Source: DASQFQ01 sp963802905
GTDB lineage: Bacteria; Actinomycetota; Thermoleophilia; Solirubrobacterales; Solirubrobacteraceae
Reading direction: 5' to 3'
NCBI GenBank assembly: GCA_963802905.1
Contig: CAWDKH010000008.1
Coordinates: 186,001-250,000, forward strand
Length of the DNA: 64,000 nt
Part shown: positions 25,385 through 34,495 of the stretch, piece by piece
How the letters are laid out: each line of letters begins with the position of its first letter
Numbering within the stretch: the first letter of the stretch is position 1
Translations under genes and position numbers: made by a program
The notes under the pieces: model-generated
The model's database searches: none
Seen by the model: the letters and a program-made list of their open reading frames with translations, nothing else
Told to the model about the DNA's origin: nothing

Positions 25385-25979
25385 TCAGGCGAGGGCGTGA
25401 CCCTCGCCGAGCACCTTCGCGACCAGGTGCGCGCGCGACCGCGCGCCGACCTTCTTCATCGCGTTGCGGACGTGCGTGCGGACGGTGTCGTGGGCGATGT
25501 GGAGCTCGGCCGCGATCTCCGGCCCTGACTCGCCCTGCGCGATCAGGCGCACGATCTCGAGCTCGCGCGCCGACAGCGCGCCCCGGTCGCCGTCGACCGC
25601 CACCGTGCGGCGGAAGCTGCCGCCCCAGCGCGACGTGCTGAGCGCCACGAAGAGCACGAGCCGCTGCCCGGTCGCCACCTCCGTCGCGCCCGCCCACTGC
25701 ACGCCGATGCGCCTGCCGTCGCGCGCAGAGCAGCTCCGCCTCGCCGTGGAAGCGCTGGGCGGCGAGCGCGGCCTTCCACTGCGTCGGCGTGAAGAGCGGC
25801 CCGCCCGCCACGAAGTCCCACAGGTGCGTGCCGATCACGCGCTCGCGCGGCCGGCCGAGCAGCCGCAGGTAGGCGGGGTTCGCGTCGACGTGGCGCCGCT
25901 CCTCGTCGACGAGCGCCATCGGGTTCTTGGACTGCTTGAACGCCGTCGTGAAGAGCGCCGACCAGCCGTCGCGCGGCAT
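25385..25979 (-). CDS. PAS-LuxR two-domain transcriptional regulator, frame broken near 25715
   Basis: ATG 25979 follows TAGGCT by 7 nt. The first frame gives a PAS-like domain: ALVDEERRHVDANPAYLRLLGRPRERVIG and a TPTQWKAAL region. Near 25715 one base is missing; the other frame continues GVQWAGATEVATGQRLVLFVALST and then a LuxR HTH: LSARELEIVRLIAQGESGPEIAAELHIAHDTVRTHVRNAMKKVGARSRAHLV-type pattern (broken here for length). Joined length is about 198 residues. The order and spacing of both domains are normal, so the break is likely a sequencing error. The ligand and targets are unknown. Confidence 0.72.
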
Positions 25980-25999
25980 GCGCGCCAGCCTACTCCGCC

Positions 26000-28282
26000 T
26001 CAGCGAGCCGACAAGCGCGCGGAGAGCTCCGCCGCGATCCCGCGGTCCGAGAAGCGGCCGCGGCGGATCATCCGCCGGACGGCGCGGTTCGTCAGCGCGT
26101 CGAGCAGCCGCCGCGGCGAGCGGCGGGCGAGGAAGTACTGGATCGTGCCGGCACGGGTCGTGGCGAGGTCGCGCACCGGGCGCCCGAGCGCGGCGCGCGC
26201 GAGCGTGTTCGCCGCGTGCTCGACCCGCTCGGCGGGCACCGCGCCCTCGAGCCCGACGCCGCCCTCCTTCGCCGCGTCGTGGATACCGGTGCGGATGTAG
26301 CCGGGGTAGACGGTGGTGACGGTGATCTCGTCGCCGTACTCGAGCCGCAGCGCGTCGGAGTAGGCGACCAGGCCGCGCTTGCTCATGCAGTACGCGGTCG
26401 CGAACGGGACCGCGAGGTGGGCGAGCCCGGACGCGACGTTGACCACGCGGCCGTGCGAGGCGCGCAGGTGCGGCAGCGCCGCCGCGCTCACGCGCCAGGG
26501 CGCGATCAGGTTGACGTCGAGCACGGCCAGCGCGTTGGCGTCGGGCGCCTGGCCCGCGCTCTGCGGCACGCCGAGCCCGGCGTTGTTGATGAGCACGTCG
26601 AGCCCGCCGAGGCGCTCGACCGCCGCGTCGACCGCGCCCTGCACGGCGTCGGCGTCGCGCAGGTCGCAGGCGAGCACGTCCGCGTCGTCGTCGGCCACGA
26701 GGTCGAGGCCGACCACCCGCGCGCCGCGCGAGCGCAGCTCGGCCATCGCGGCGGTGCCGATGCCGCCGTTCGCGCCGGTGATCAGCACCCGCGCGCTCAT
26801 GCCGTCACCGGTTCCGGCGTCGAAGCGGGTCGCGTTCGTCAGCTCGAAGTCCGCCGGGTCGAAGGCCGCCGTCCGCTGCCGGAAGCGCCACGTCCAGTCC
26901 GGCCACAGCGTCGCGTTGCGCCCCGTCTCGTCGAGGTACCAGCTCGCGCAGCCGGTGTTCCAGACCGTGCCGTCCATGCGCTCGTCGAGATCGGCGTTGT
27001 AGCGCTCCGCCGCGTCGGCGCGGACCTGCACGGTGTCAGCGCCGTGGCGGTCCATGTAGCGCAGCGCGTCGAGCACGTAGGCGACCTGCGACTCGATCAT
27101 GTAGACCATCGACGAGTGCCCGAGCCCGGTGTTCGGGCCGAGCAGCACGAACAGGTTCGGGAAGCCCGGCATCGCCGCGCCGAGATGGGCCTTCGGGCTG
27201 CCGTGCCAGGTCTCGTCGAGCGTCTTGCCGCCCGGTCCGCGGACCATCCTGCCGACCGGCATGTCGGTGACCTGGAAGCCGGTGCCGAAGATGATCGCGT
27301 CGACCTCGCGCTCCTCGCCGTCGCCGCTGATCACCGAGGTGCGGGTGATCTTGTCGACGCCGCCGGTGAGCAGCTCGACGTTGGGCTGGGAGAGCGCGCG
27401 GTACCACCGGTTCGAGGGCAGGATCCGCTTGCAGCCGATCGTGTAGTCGGGCGTGACCTTCTCGAGCAGCTCCGGGTCGGAGATCTGGCTCGCCATGTGC
27501 CGGCGGGCGATCCGCTCGGGCAGCTTCATCAGCCGCGGGTGCTTCACGAAGCCGAGCACGAGCAGCTCGCGCCCCGCGTAGACGCCGCCGCGCACGAGCT
27601 TCTGCAGCGCGGGCACGCGGTCGTAGAGCCGCTTCTCCCAGCCGCGGATCTCGCGGCTCGGGTGCGGCATGACCCACGGCGGCGTGCGCTGGACGACGTG
27701 GACCTGCGCGGCCTGCTTCTGGATCTCGGGCACGAACTGGATCGCCGACGCGCCGGTGCCGATGGCGGCCACGCGCTTGCCGGTGAGGTCGTAGTCGTGG
27801 TTCCAGCGGGCGGAGTGGAACATCTCGCCCTCGAAGTCCTCGAGCCCCTCGACCTGCGGGAACTTCGGCTCGGCGAGCGGCCCCATGCCGGCGACGACGA
27901 CGCGGGCGCGCAGCGGCCCGTCGGAGGTCGCGATCGTCCAGCCGCCGTCCTCCCACTCGATCCCCTCGACCGTGCAGTTGAGGCGCACATGCGAGCGGAC
28001 GCCGTACTCGTCGGCGACGCGCTGGATGTAGTCGCGGATCTCGGGCTGGCGCGAGTAGGTCTCGCTCCACGTCGGGTTCGGCGCGAACGAGAACGAGTAG
28101 AGGTGCGAGGGGACGTCGCAGGCGCAGCCGGGGTAGGTGTTGAAATGCCAGGTGCCGCCGACATCGTCGCCGCGCTCCAGCACGGTGAAGTCGTCGATCC
28201 CCTCCTGCTTGAGGCGAATCGCCATACCGAGGCCGCTGAAGCCGCTCCCGATGATTACCGTGCCGACGTCAAAGCTGTCCAT
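26000..28282 (-). CDS. Fusion: flavin monooxygenase (Baeyer-Villiger type) + short-chain dehydrogenase
   Basis: One uninterrupted 760-residue frame. Residues 1-470: FAD loop IIGSGFSGLG (G12-x-G14-x-x-G17), the FEGEMFHSARWNHD segment matching the FxGxxxHxxxW monooxygenase fingerprint, the NADPH loop IGTGASAIQ, and the FGTGFQVTD motif. After a short linker, M495 begins an SDR domain: TGANGGIG, NNAGLG, and catalytic Y-C-M-S-K. Such enzymes oxidise ketones to esters and alcohols to ketones, so the fusion could carry out consecutive oxidations. Divergent TetR at 28327 with a palindrome between them is the probable regulator. M495 could also serve as an internal start. Confidence 0.88.
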   Translation of the reverse strand: MDSFDVGTVIIGSGFSGLGMAIRLKQEGIDDFTVLERGDDVGGTWHFNTYPGCACDVPSHLYSFSFAPNPTWSETYSRQPEIRDYIQRVADEYGVRSHVRLNCTVEGIEWEDGGWTIATSDGPLRARVVVAGMGPLAEPKFPQVEGLEDFEGEMFHSARWNHDYDLTGKRVAAIGTGASAIQFVPEIQKQAAQVHVVQRTPPWVMPHPSREIRGWEKRLYDRVPALQKLVRGGVYAGRELLVLGFVKHPRLMKLPERIARRHMASQISDPELLEKVTPDYTIGCKRILPSNRWYRALSQPNVELLTGGVDKITRTSVISGDGEEREVDAIIFGTGFQVTDMPVGRMVRGPGGKTLDETWHGSPKAHLGAAMPGFPNLFVLLGPNTGLGHSSMVYMIESQVAYVLDALRYMDRHGADTVQVRADAAERYNADLDERMDGTVWNTGCASWYLDETGRNATLWPDWTWRFRQRTAAFDPADFELTNATRFDAGTGDGMSARVLITGANGGIGTAAMAELRSRGARVVGLDLVADDDADVLACDLRDADAVQGAVDAAVERLGGLDVLINNAGLGVPQSAGQAPDANALAVLDVNLIAPWRVSAAALPHLRASHGRVVNVASGLAHLAVPFATAYCMSKRGLVAYSDALRLEYGDEITVTTVYPGYIRTGIHDAAKEGGVGLEGAVPAERVEHAANTLARAALGRPVRDLATTRAGTIQYFLARRSPRRLLDALTNRAVRRMIRRGRFSDRGIAAELSARLSAR

Positions 28283-28287
28283 GATGA

Positions 28288-28320
28288 GTTACGTACCCGT
28301 AACCTACGCAGGTGTAACAT
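28288..28320. promoter_or_regulatory. Divergent operator and leaderless -10
   Basis: GTTACGTACCCGTAAC (28288-28303) is a perfect 6-4-6 palindrome between the monooxygenase-SDR and TetR genes. TAACAT (28315-28320) is 6 nt before the TetR ATG 28327. Confidence 0.55.
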
Positions 28321-28326
28321 AGCCCG

Positions 28327-28920
28327 ATGCCGGCGACCCGGATGCAGGCCGGAGAGCGGCGCGAGCAGCTGCTCGACGCCACCAAGACGATCGTCGCAGA
28401 GCGCGGCTTCCACGCCGTCTCGATCGAGGCTGTGGCCCGCGAGGCCGGCATCACGCGGCCGATCGTTTATGGCCACTTCACCGACCTGCCGGGGCTGCTC
28501 GAGGCGCTCGTCGAGCGTGAGACGGCGCGTGCGCTCAGCCAACTCGTGACCGTGCTCCCCACCGACCTCGCCCAGGGCGACCCGCGCGGTGCGCTACTGA
28601 CCGCGCTGCGCGGGTACCTCGAGGTGGTGCATGCCGACCCGGCCACCTGGCGACTCGTGCTGATGCCGCCCGAGGGCGCGCCGGCGATCCTCCACGACCA
28701 CATCGCGCGCGGCCGCACCGCGGTGGTCGACCACCTCGCGCTCGCGGTCGGCCCCGGGCTCGGCCCTGGCCGCGAGTCGCCCGACCCGGAGCTGTTCGCG
28801 CGCACGCTGTCGGCGATCTCCGACGAGGGCGCGCGGCTGCTGCTGACCGACCCGGAGACCTATCCGGTCGAGCGGATCGTGCACTTCGCCGAGTGGCTGA
28901 TGGAAGAGCTCGCGCCGTGA
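28327..28920 (+). CDS. TetR family transcriptional regulator
   Basis: A 197-residue regulator. The HTH is SIEAVAREAGITRPIVYGHF, preceded by RREQLLDATKTIVAERGFHAV. The C-terminal domain has a SIDE-like helical layout with no recognised ligand motif. It is divergent from the monooxygenase-SDR fusion over a palindromic spacer, so it likely represses that gene and itself. It overlaps the serine hydrolase start by GTGA, so the hydrolase is in the same operon and perhaps the same pathway (ester hydrolysis after Baeyer-Villiger oxidation is a natural inference). Confidence 0.9.
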   Translation: MPATRMQAGERREQLLDATKTIVAERGFHAVSIEAVAREAGITRPIVYGHFTDLPGLLEALVERETARALSQLVTVLPTDLAQGDPRGALLTALRGYLEVVHADPATWRLVLMPPEGAPAILHDHIARGRTAVVDHLALAVGPGLGPGRESPDPELFARTLSAISDEGARLLLTDPETYPVERIVHFAEWLMEELAP

Positions 28921-30116
28921 TCGGCTTCGACGCCGCGCGGCTCGAGCGCATCGGCGAGCACTTCGGGCGCTTCGTCGACGACGGGCGGCTCCCCGGCTTC
29001 CTCGTGCAGATCGCGCGCGACGGCGAGGTCGCCTACACCGCGTCGGCGGGCCGCCGCGACCTCGAGGCCGACCTCCCGGTCGAGGAGGACACGCTGTGGC
29101 GGATCTTCTCGATGACCAAGCCGATCACCTCGGTGGCGGCGATGATGCTGTGGGAGGAGGGGCGCTTCGAGCTCAAGGACCCGGTCGCGCGCTTCCTGCC
29201 CGAATGCGGCGAGCCGCGGGTGTTCACGGGCGGCGCGATGGCGAGCGTCCAGACGGTGCCGGCGACCGAGCCGATCCGCATGTGGCACCTGCTCACCCAC
29301 ACGTCGGGCCTCACCTACGGCTTCCACCATCACGGCGCGGTCGACGCGCTCTACCGCGAGGCCGGCCACGAGTGGGGCACGCCACCCGGCCTCGACCTGG
29401 CCGCCTGCTGCCAGCAGTGGGCCGGCCTGCCGCTGCTGTTCCAGCCCGGCACGGAGTGGAACTACGGCGTCTCCACCGACGTGCTCGGCCGCGTGATCGA
29501 GGTGATCGCCGAGCAGCCGCTCGACGAGTTCCTCTCCGCCCGCGTCCTCGGCCCGCTGGGCATGACCGACACCGCGTTCTTCGCGCCCGAGGCCGACCAC
29601 GACCGGCTCGCCGCGCTCTACGTGCCGCACCCCGAGACCGGCCTCGCCACCCGCAGCCCCGCCTCCGAGCGCGCCCAGCAGCCGCCCGACATGCTCTCCG
29701 GCGGCGGCGGGCTCGTCTCGACCGCCGGCGACTACGCACGCTTCACGCGCATGCTGCTCAACGGCGGCGAGCTCGACGGCGTGCGCCTGCTCGGCCCGCG
29801 CACGCTGCGGCTGATGACCACCAACCAGCTCCCCGGCCGCGCCGACCTCGAGGCGTTCGGGCGGCCGCTGTTCGCCGAGACGACGTTCGACGGCGTCGGC
29901 TTCGGGCTCGGCTTCAGCGTCGTCGAGGACCCGGTCGCCGCGCGCTACACGTCATCGGCCGGCGAGTTCGGCTGGGGCGGCGCGGCGAGCACCGCGTTCT
30001 GGGTCGATCCCGAGGAGCGGATGGAGGTGCTGTTCTTCACCCAGCTGCTGCCGTCGAGCACGCACCCGATCCGGTCGCAGCTACACCAGCTCGTCCACCA
30101 GGCGCTGATCGACTAG
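28917..30116 (+). CDS. Beta-lactamase-fold serine hydrolase (class C / EstB-like)
   Basis: A 399-residue protein starting at GTG 28917. FSMTKPITSVAAM holds the S-x-x-K nucleophile pair, W-N-Y-G-V-S supplies the Tyr of the Y-x-N/S motif, and SAGEFGWGGAASTAFW is the third box (W/H-x-G). HLLTHTSGLTYGF is a family hallmark. There is no signal peptide, unlike secreted beta-lactamases, so an intracellular esterase is more likely. Coupled to the TetR gene, opposite the monooxygenase-SDR fusion: it may cleave the lactone or ester that the monooxygenase makes. Confidence 0.88.
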   Translation: MIGFDAARLERIGEHFGRFVDDGRLPGFLVQIARDGEVAYTASAGRRDLEADLPVEEDTLWRIFSMTKPITSVAAMMLWEEGRFELKDPVARFLPECGEPRVFTGGAMASVQTVPATEPIRMWHLLTHTSGLTYGFHHHGAVDALYREAGHEWGTPPGLDLAACCQQWAGLPLLFQPGTEWNYGVSTDVLGRVIEVIAEQPLDEFLSARVLGPLGMTDTAFFAPEADHDRLAALYVPHPETGLATRSPASERAQQPPDMLSGGGGLVSTAGDYARFTRMLLNGGELDGVRLLGPRTLRLMTTNQLPGRADLEAFGRPLFAETTFDGVGFGLGFSVVEDPVAARYTSSAGEFGWGGAASTAFWVDPEERMEVLFFTQLLPSSTHPIRSQLHQLVHQALID

Positions 30117-30581
30117 CTCCTCGCGGATGCTGTCGAGCCGCTGAGCGGGCGCGCCCAGCCCCGTGATCCGCTCGAGCTCCTCGACGATGCGCTCCGAGCG
30201 CCAGTCGACGGCGAGCATGTCGAGCGACGACGAGAGCATCAGCGCGTGGTGGTCGAACACCGGCCCGAGCACGGCGGTGATGCGCCGCAGCTCCGGGTCG
30301 CTGGACTCCGGCAGCCGCCGGCGCAGCTCGCAGAAGCGGCGGATCAGCGGGCCGCCGCGCGGGGCCAGCTCGGCGAGCGGCTCGCGGTGGCTGATGTCGA
30401 CCAGCAGCTCCTCCGCCTTGTCCTGCCAGATCACCGCCTCGGCGACGATCCTGTGCAGCTCGCCCCAGGCCTCGTCGGCGGGTGGCGGGGCGGGCTCGTC
30501 GTCGCGCGTGATCGACAGCACGCGGACCCCGAGGTCCTGCGTGGCTGCGACCTCCGTGCGCGCGCGCCGTCGCCAGAACAC
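30081..30581 (-). CDS. Hypothetical helical protein, 166 aa
   Basis: GTG 30581 is preceded by TAAAAT (30594-30589) 7 nt upstream, the clearest leaderless -10 in the region; that box includes the TAA stop of the LigD-type gene. The product is soluble, helical and acidic (DEAWGELHRIVAEAVIWQDKAEELL). No family is recognised. Its 3' end overlaps the convergent serine hydrolase by 36 bp. Confidence 0.6.
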   Translation of the reverse strand: MFWRRRARTEVAATQDLGVRVLSITRDDEPAPPPADEAWGELHRIVAEAVIWQDKAEELLVDISHREPLAELAPRGGPLIRRFCELRRRLPESSDPELRRITAVLGPVFDHHALMLSSSLDMLAVDWRSERIVEELERITGLGAPAQRLDSIREELVDQRLVDELV

Positions 30582-30591
30582 GGCGGGGATT

Positions 30592-31437
30592 TTACCCCCG
30601 CCCGAGCTCCTTCCACGGGTCTCCGTCGCGGTCCAGGCGCGCCGGCACTGTCGCCAGCGTGTGGCTGTCCGCGCGCAGCTCCGGGTCCTCGAGCTCCTCC
30701 CACCGCAGCGGGGTCGCGACCGGCGCGCCGGGCTTGGCGCGGACCGAGTACGGCGCGACCGTCGTCTGGGCGTAGGTGTTGCGGGCGGTGTCGATGAGGA
30801 TCCGCCCCTCGCGCTTGTTCTTCCGCCACTCGGTGGTCAGCCGGTCGGGGTGGCGCGAGGCGAGCTCCTCGCCGATCTCGCGCGCCTGCTCGCGCACGAC
30901 GTCGTGGACCTCCGTGCGCCGCAGCGGCGCGAGCACGTGGATGCCGCGCGAGCCGCTGGTCATCGCGTAGGGCTCGCGCCCGAGCTCCCGCAGCAGCTCG
31001 CCCATCGCGAGCGCGCCCTCGCGGATGTGGTCGAAGTCGGCGCCCTCGTCGGGCGGGTCGAAGTCGAAGATCATGCGATCCGGCCGGTCGAGCCGGTCGA
31101 CGCGGCTCGTCCACACATGCGGGGTGATGCAGTTGATCTGCGCAATCCAGCGCATCGTGTCGGCGTCGTTGGCCACCACGTGCTCGATCGCGCCGCCCCG
31201 CCGCCGCTGCACCTCGACGCGCGCCACCCACGCGGGCGCGCCCTTCGGGATCGCCTGCTGGACGACGACGTCCTTCTCGATCCCGGCGTTCCAGCGCCAC
31301 AGGTTCATCGGCCGCTCGCGCGTGTGCCGGACCATCGCCGGCGCGACCGCCGCGTAGTAGTCGGCGAGATCGGCCTTGGTGATCCCGTCGGCCGGGAACA
31401 GGACCTTCTCCGGGTGGCTGAGCTTTACGTGCGCCAT
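30592..31437 (-). CDS. LigD-type primase-polymerase (AEP family), stand-alone
   Basis: A 281-residue protein equal to the polymerase domain of LigD: VKLSHPEKVLFPADGITKADLADYY at the N-terminus, MIFDFDPPD with the catalytic D-x-D near residue 120, SGSRGIHVLAPL (nucleotide triphosphate site), and the C-terminal WEEL...DP block. This domain adds ribonucleotides at double-strand breaks in NHEJ. No ligase or nuclease domain is fused and no Ku gene is visible in this window, so it may act with a separate ligase elsewhere. ATG 31437 overlaps the YihY gene end by 13 bp. Confidence 0.9.
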   Translation of the reverse strand: MAHVKLSHPEKVLFPADGITKADLADYYAAVAPAMVRHTRERPMNLWRWNAGIEKDVVVQQAIPKGAPAWVARVEVQRRRGGAIEHVVANDADTMRWIAQINCITPHVWTSRVDRLDRPDRMIFDFDPPDEGADFDHIREGALAMGELLRELGREPYAMTSGSRGIHVLAPLRRTEVHDVVREQAREIGEELASRHPDRLTTEWRKNKREGRILIDTARNTYAQTTVAPYSVRAKPGAPVATPLRWEELEDPELRADSHTLATVPARLDRDGDPWKELGRG

Positions 31438-32234
31438 TGGTCCCGAACGATTGCATCCACCTCCGCTCCGATGAGGAACGCCACGGCGGAGACGTACAGG
31501 TAGCTGAGGAGCACGAAGACCGTCGCGAGCGAGCCGAAGATCGAGTTGTAGTCGGCCACCTGCGTCACGTACAGCCCGAACACCAGCGAGGTGCCGACCC
31601 ACGCGATCACGCACAGCGCGGAGCCGAACGAGATCCAGCGGTGCGGCCCGGGGTGCGCGGGGGCGAAGCGCAGGAGCAGCCACACGGCCGTCGAGAGCAG
31701 CGCGAACGCGGCGCCCCAGCGGACGACGAAGACGAGCGCGTCGACGAGGAAGCCGGGGTCGTCGAGCCCGAGCACCTCGCGGCCGAAGCGGGCGACCACG
31801 AACGCCGAGAGCACCAGCACCGTGACGCTCGTGCCGAGCGCGGTCGACGTCATGTAGCGGCGCCGGAACGAGCGGTCGTCGCCGTCGTTGTAGATCTCCG
31901 ACAGCACGCCCATGATCGCCCGCGCCACGCCCGATACCTGCCAGACCGTGAACACGAGGCCGATGGTCAGCCACCACAGCTGCTCCTGGCCGAGCGTTCG
32001 GCGCACGACGTCGTCGGCGACGGCGTAGACCTCCTTGGAGACCTGCGCCTGGAACTGCGGCGCGAGGTCGTCCGTCCAGGCCGATTCGAGATGCACGAGG
32101 CCGGCGATCGACAGGACGAGCAGGGCGAGCGGGATCAGCGACGTCAGGACCTGGAACGCGATCGCGCTCGCGTAGGTCAGGAGGTCGTGCTCCTCCATGC
32201 CGTCCATGACCTTGCGGAAAAGCGCCGAAACCAC
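31425..32234 (-). CDS. YihY/BrkB family inner membrane protein
   Basis: A 269-residue protein with six hydrophobic segments and the family signatures LTYASAIAFQVLTSLIPLALLVL, W-QVSGVARAIMGVLSEIYN, FGSALCVIAWVGTSLVFGLYV and YNSIFGSLATVFVLLSYLYVSA. YihY proteins are integral membrane proteins of unclear function (they are not the RNase BN once claimed). GTG 32234 follows TAGCAC by 7 nt; the aminotransferase stop is within that box. It overlaps the LigD-type polymerase gene, a pairing worth noting because YihY-like genes often neighbour DNA repair genes in actinobacteria. Confidence 0.9.
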   Translation of the reverse strand: MVSALFRKVMDGMEEHDLLTYASAIAFQVLTSLIPLALLVLSIAGLVHLESAWTDDLAPQFQAQVSKEVYAVADDVVRRTLGQEQLWWLTIGLVFTVWQVSGVARAIMGVLSEIYNDGDDRSFRRRYMTSTALGTSVTVLVLSAFVVARFGREVLGLDDPGFLVDALVFVVRWGAAFALLSTAVWLLLRFAPAHPGPHRWISFGSALCVIAWVGTSLVFGLYVTQVADYNSIFGSLATVFVLLSYLYVSAVAFLIGAEVDAIVRDQWRT

Positions 32235-32244
32235 CTCGGCGGTG

Positions 32245-33393
32245 CTAGCCGGATCGCAGCCGTCCCAATCTCGCAGCCGCCTCGTCGATCACGGCGTCGC
32301 GCTTGCAGAACGCGAAGCGCACGAGCGAGCGGACGCGTCCGGGGTCCGCGCTGAACACCGACGTGGGGATCGCGACGACGCCCGCCCGCTCGGGCAGCTC
32401 GCGGCAGAACGCGACGCCGTCCTCGTAGCCCAGCGGGCGCACGTCGGCGTTGACGAAGTAGGTCCCGGCCGGGCGCAGCACCTCCGCACCCGCGCGCTCG
32501 AGGCCGTCGCACAGCCGGTCGCGCTTGCCCGCCAGCTCGGCGGCCAGGCGCGCGCCGTGCTCCTCGGCGATCGCCAGCGCCGACGCGGCGGCGTGCTGGA
32601 ACGGCGTGCCGCCAGCGAACGTCATGAACTGCTTCGCGCCGCGCACGGCGGCGACGAGCTCGGCCGGCCCGCACGCCCAGCCGGTCTTCCAGCCGGTGAC
32701 CGAGAACGTCTTGCCGATCGAGGACACGGTCAGCGTGCGCTCGGCCATCCCCGGCAGCGTGGCGAGCGGGACATGCTCGCCGTCGAACACGAGGTGCTCG
32801 TAGACCTCGTCGGAGATCGCGACGAGATCGTGCTCCACGCAGGCGGCCGCGATCGCCTCGAGCTCCGCGCGGTCGAGCACGCGGCCGGTCGGGTTGTGGG
32901 GCGTGTTGAGCAGCAGCACGCGCGTGCGCTCCGTCACGGGCAGCTCGCCGACGCGCCAGTCCGGGGGCCGCAGCGGGACGCCCACGAGCCGCGCGCCGGC
33001 CAGCGCCGCGCCGGCGCGATAGGAGTCGTAGAACGGGTCGAGCGCCAGCACCTCGTCGCCCGGCTCGCAGAGCCCGAGCAGCGCGGCGGTGATCGCCTCG
33101 GTGGCGCCGAAGGTGACCTGGACGTCCTCGTGCTCGAGCCCGTAGCGGCGGTGCTGGTGGGCGAGGATCGCGTCGCGCAGCGCCGGCACCCCCGGCAGCG
33201 GCGCGTACTGGTTGTGGCCCGCCTCAATCGCCTCGATCGCCGCTCGCAGAACCTCTGGCGGGCCGTCCTCGTCGGGGAAGCCCTGGCCGAGGTTGATCGA
33301 GCCCGTGCGCTCGGCGAGCGCCGACATCTCGGTGAAGATCGAGGTGCCCAGCCCGTCGAGCCGGCTCGCCGCGGGGAAGCGCGCGTCACGCAT
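32245..33393 (-). CDS. PLP-dependent class I/II aminotransferase
   Basis: A 382-residue enzyme. INLGQGFPDEDGPPEVL and QYAPLPGVPALRDAIL are the N-terminal substrate region; FGATEAITAALLGL binds the cofactor phosphate; LLLNTPHNPTGRVL and DEVYEHLVFDG are conserved; the PLP lysine is in SSIGKTFSVTGWKTGW. The GQGFPD start places it with the kynurenine/methionine aminotransferase-like group of class I enzymes. Exact substrate is uncertain. ATG 33393 is preferred: TAAGCT lies 6 nt before it. Confidence 0.9.
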   Translation of the reverse strand: MRDARFPAASRLDGLGTSIFTEMSALAERTGSINLGQGFPDEDGPPEVLRAAIEAIEAGHNQYAPLPGVPALRDAILAHQHRRYGLEHEDVQVTFGATEAITAALLGLCEPGDEVLALDPFYDSYRAGAALAGARLVGVPLRPPDWRVGELPVTERTRVLLLNTPHNPTGRVLDRAELEAIAAACVEHDLVAISDEVYEHLVFDGEHVPLATLPGMAERTLTVSSIGKTFSVTGWKTGWACGPAELVAAVRGAKQFMTFAGGTPFQHAAASALAIAEEHGARLAAELAGKRDRLCDGLERAGAEVLRPAGTYFVNADVRPLGYEDGVAFCRELPERAGVVAIPTSVFSADPGRVRSLVRFAFCKRDAVIDEAAARLGRLRSG

Positions 33394-33496
33394 CACCGGA
33401 GCTTATGGCGGAGCACTCGAACCTTCATTTGAAGTGATGGGGGTCGATCGTCAGATTGGAATTCACAGCTCCCGTTTCTCGTCCGTTGCACCAGTA

Positions 33497-34440
33497 GTGG
33501 CCGCCACCCTCTCTCCCCCCAACCCGTCGCCGCGCGCCCGCAGGCTGCCGAATGGCAGGTCTGGACCGGTCTGTGGATCGTCTACATCGTCTGGGGCTCG
33601 ACGTATCTCGCGATCCGCGTGGTCGTCGAGACCGTGCCGCCGTTCCTGTCCGCGGGCGGTCGCTTCATGCTCGCCGGCGCGGCGATGCTGGCGTTCCTCT
33701 CCTGGCGCCGGGGCGCGTCGGTGCTGCGGCCGACGCGCCGGCAGCTGCTCTCCTGCCTCGCGGTCGGCATCCTGCTGATGGGCGCCAACGCCGTGGTCAG
33801 CTTCGCCGAGGTCGACGTGCCGTCGAGCATGGCCGCGCTGCTGATCGGCTCGGTGCCGCTGTGGGTGATCCTCTACCGCCGGCTGCTCGGCGACCGCGTC
33901 GCGGCGGTCAGCGTCGCCGCCGTCCTCATCGGCTTCGTCGGCATGGCGATCCTGCTGCTCCCCGGCAAGCAGACCGGAGGGGCCCCGCTGCTGGCGCTGC
34001 TGACCTGCGTCGCAGCGGCCGCGATGTGGGCCGGCGGCTCGGTCGCCTCGACCCGCCTGACACTGCCGCGCGACCCCTTCGTGTCGGGCGGCTGGCAGAT
34101 GCTCTTAGGAGGCGGGGTCTGCGTCCTGACAGGCGCGCTGGTGGGCGAGTTCAGCGACTTTCACCCCTCCGAGTTCAGCTCTCGCTCGCTGATCGCGTTC
34201 GCCTATCTGGTCGTCTTCGGATCCTGGCTCGCGTTCACCGCGTACGCGTGGCTGCTGCAGAACGCGCCCGTCTCGAGGGTCGCGACTTACGCGTATGTGA
34301 ACCCTGTCGTGGCGATCGCGCTGGGCTGGGCGATCCTCGACGAGGCCGTGACGGCGACCACGTTCGCGGGCGCCGCGGTGATCGTCGCCTCGGTCGCGGC
34401 GGTCGTGCGCATCGAGTCGCGCCGCTCGAACCCTCGTTGA
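33497..34440 (+). CDS. EamA/DMT family transporter, frame broken in a C run near 33515
   Basis: The N-terminus is MAATLSPP from GTG 33497; in the C homopolymer at 33515-33520 one C seems missing, after which the frame gives WTGLWIVYIVWGSTYLAIRV, the classic first helix of EamA exporters. The remaining 273-residue part (from GTG 33619) covers helices two to ten, with PPFLSAGGRFMLAGA and repeats of the EamA fold. These export amino acids or small metabolites. A homopolymer error is the simplest cause of the break. It is divergent from the aminotransferase. Confidence 0.75.
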
Positions 34441-34495
34441 CTTCGCGTCGGCGCACTTGCGGCGCCGATTCACACCGCGGTTACGGTCGCTTCAT

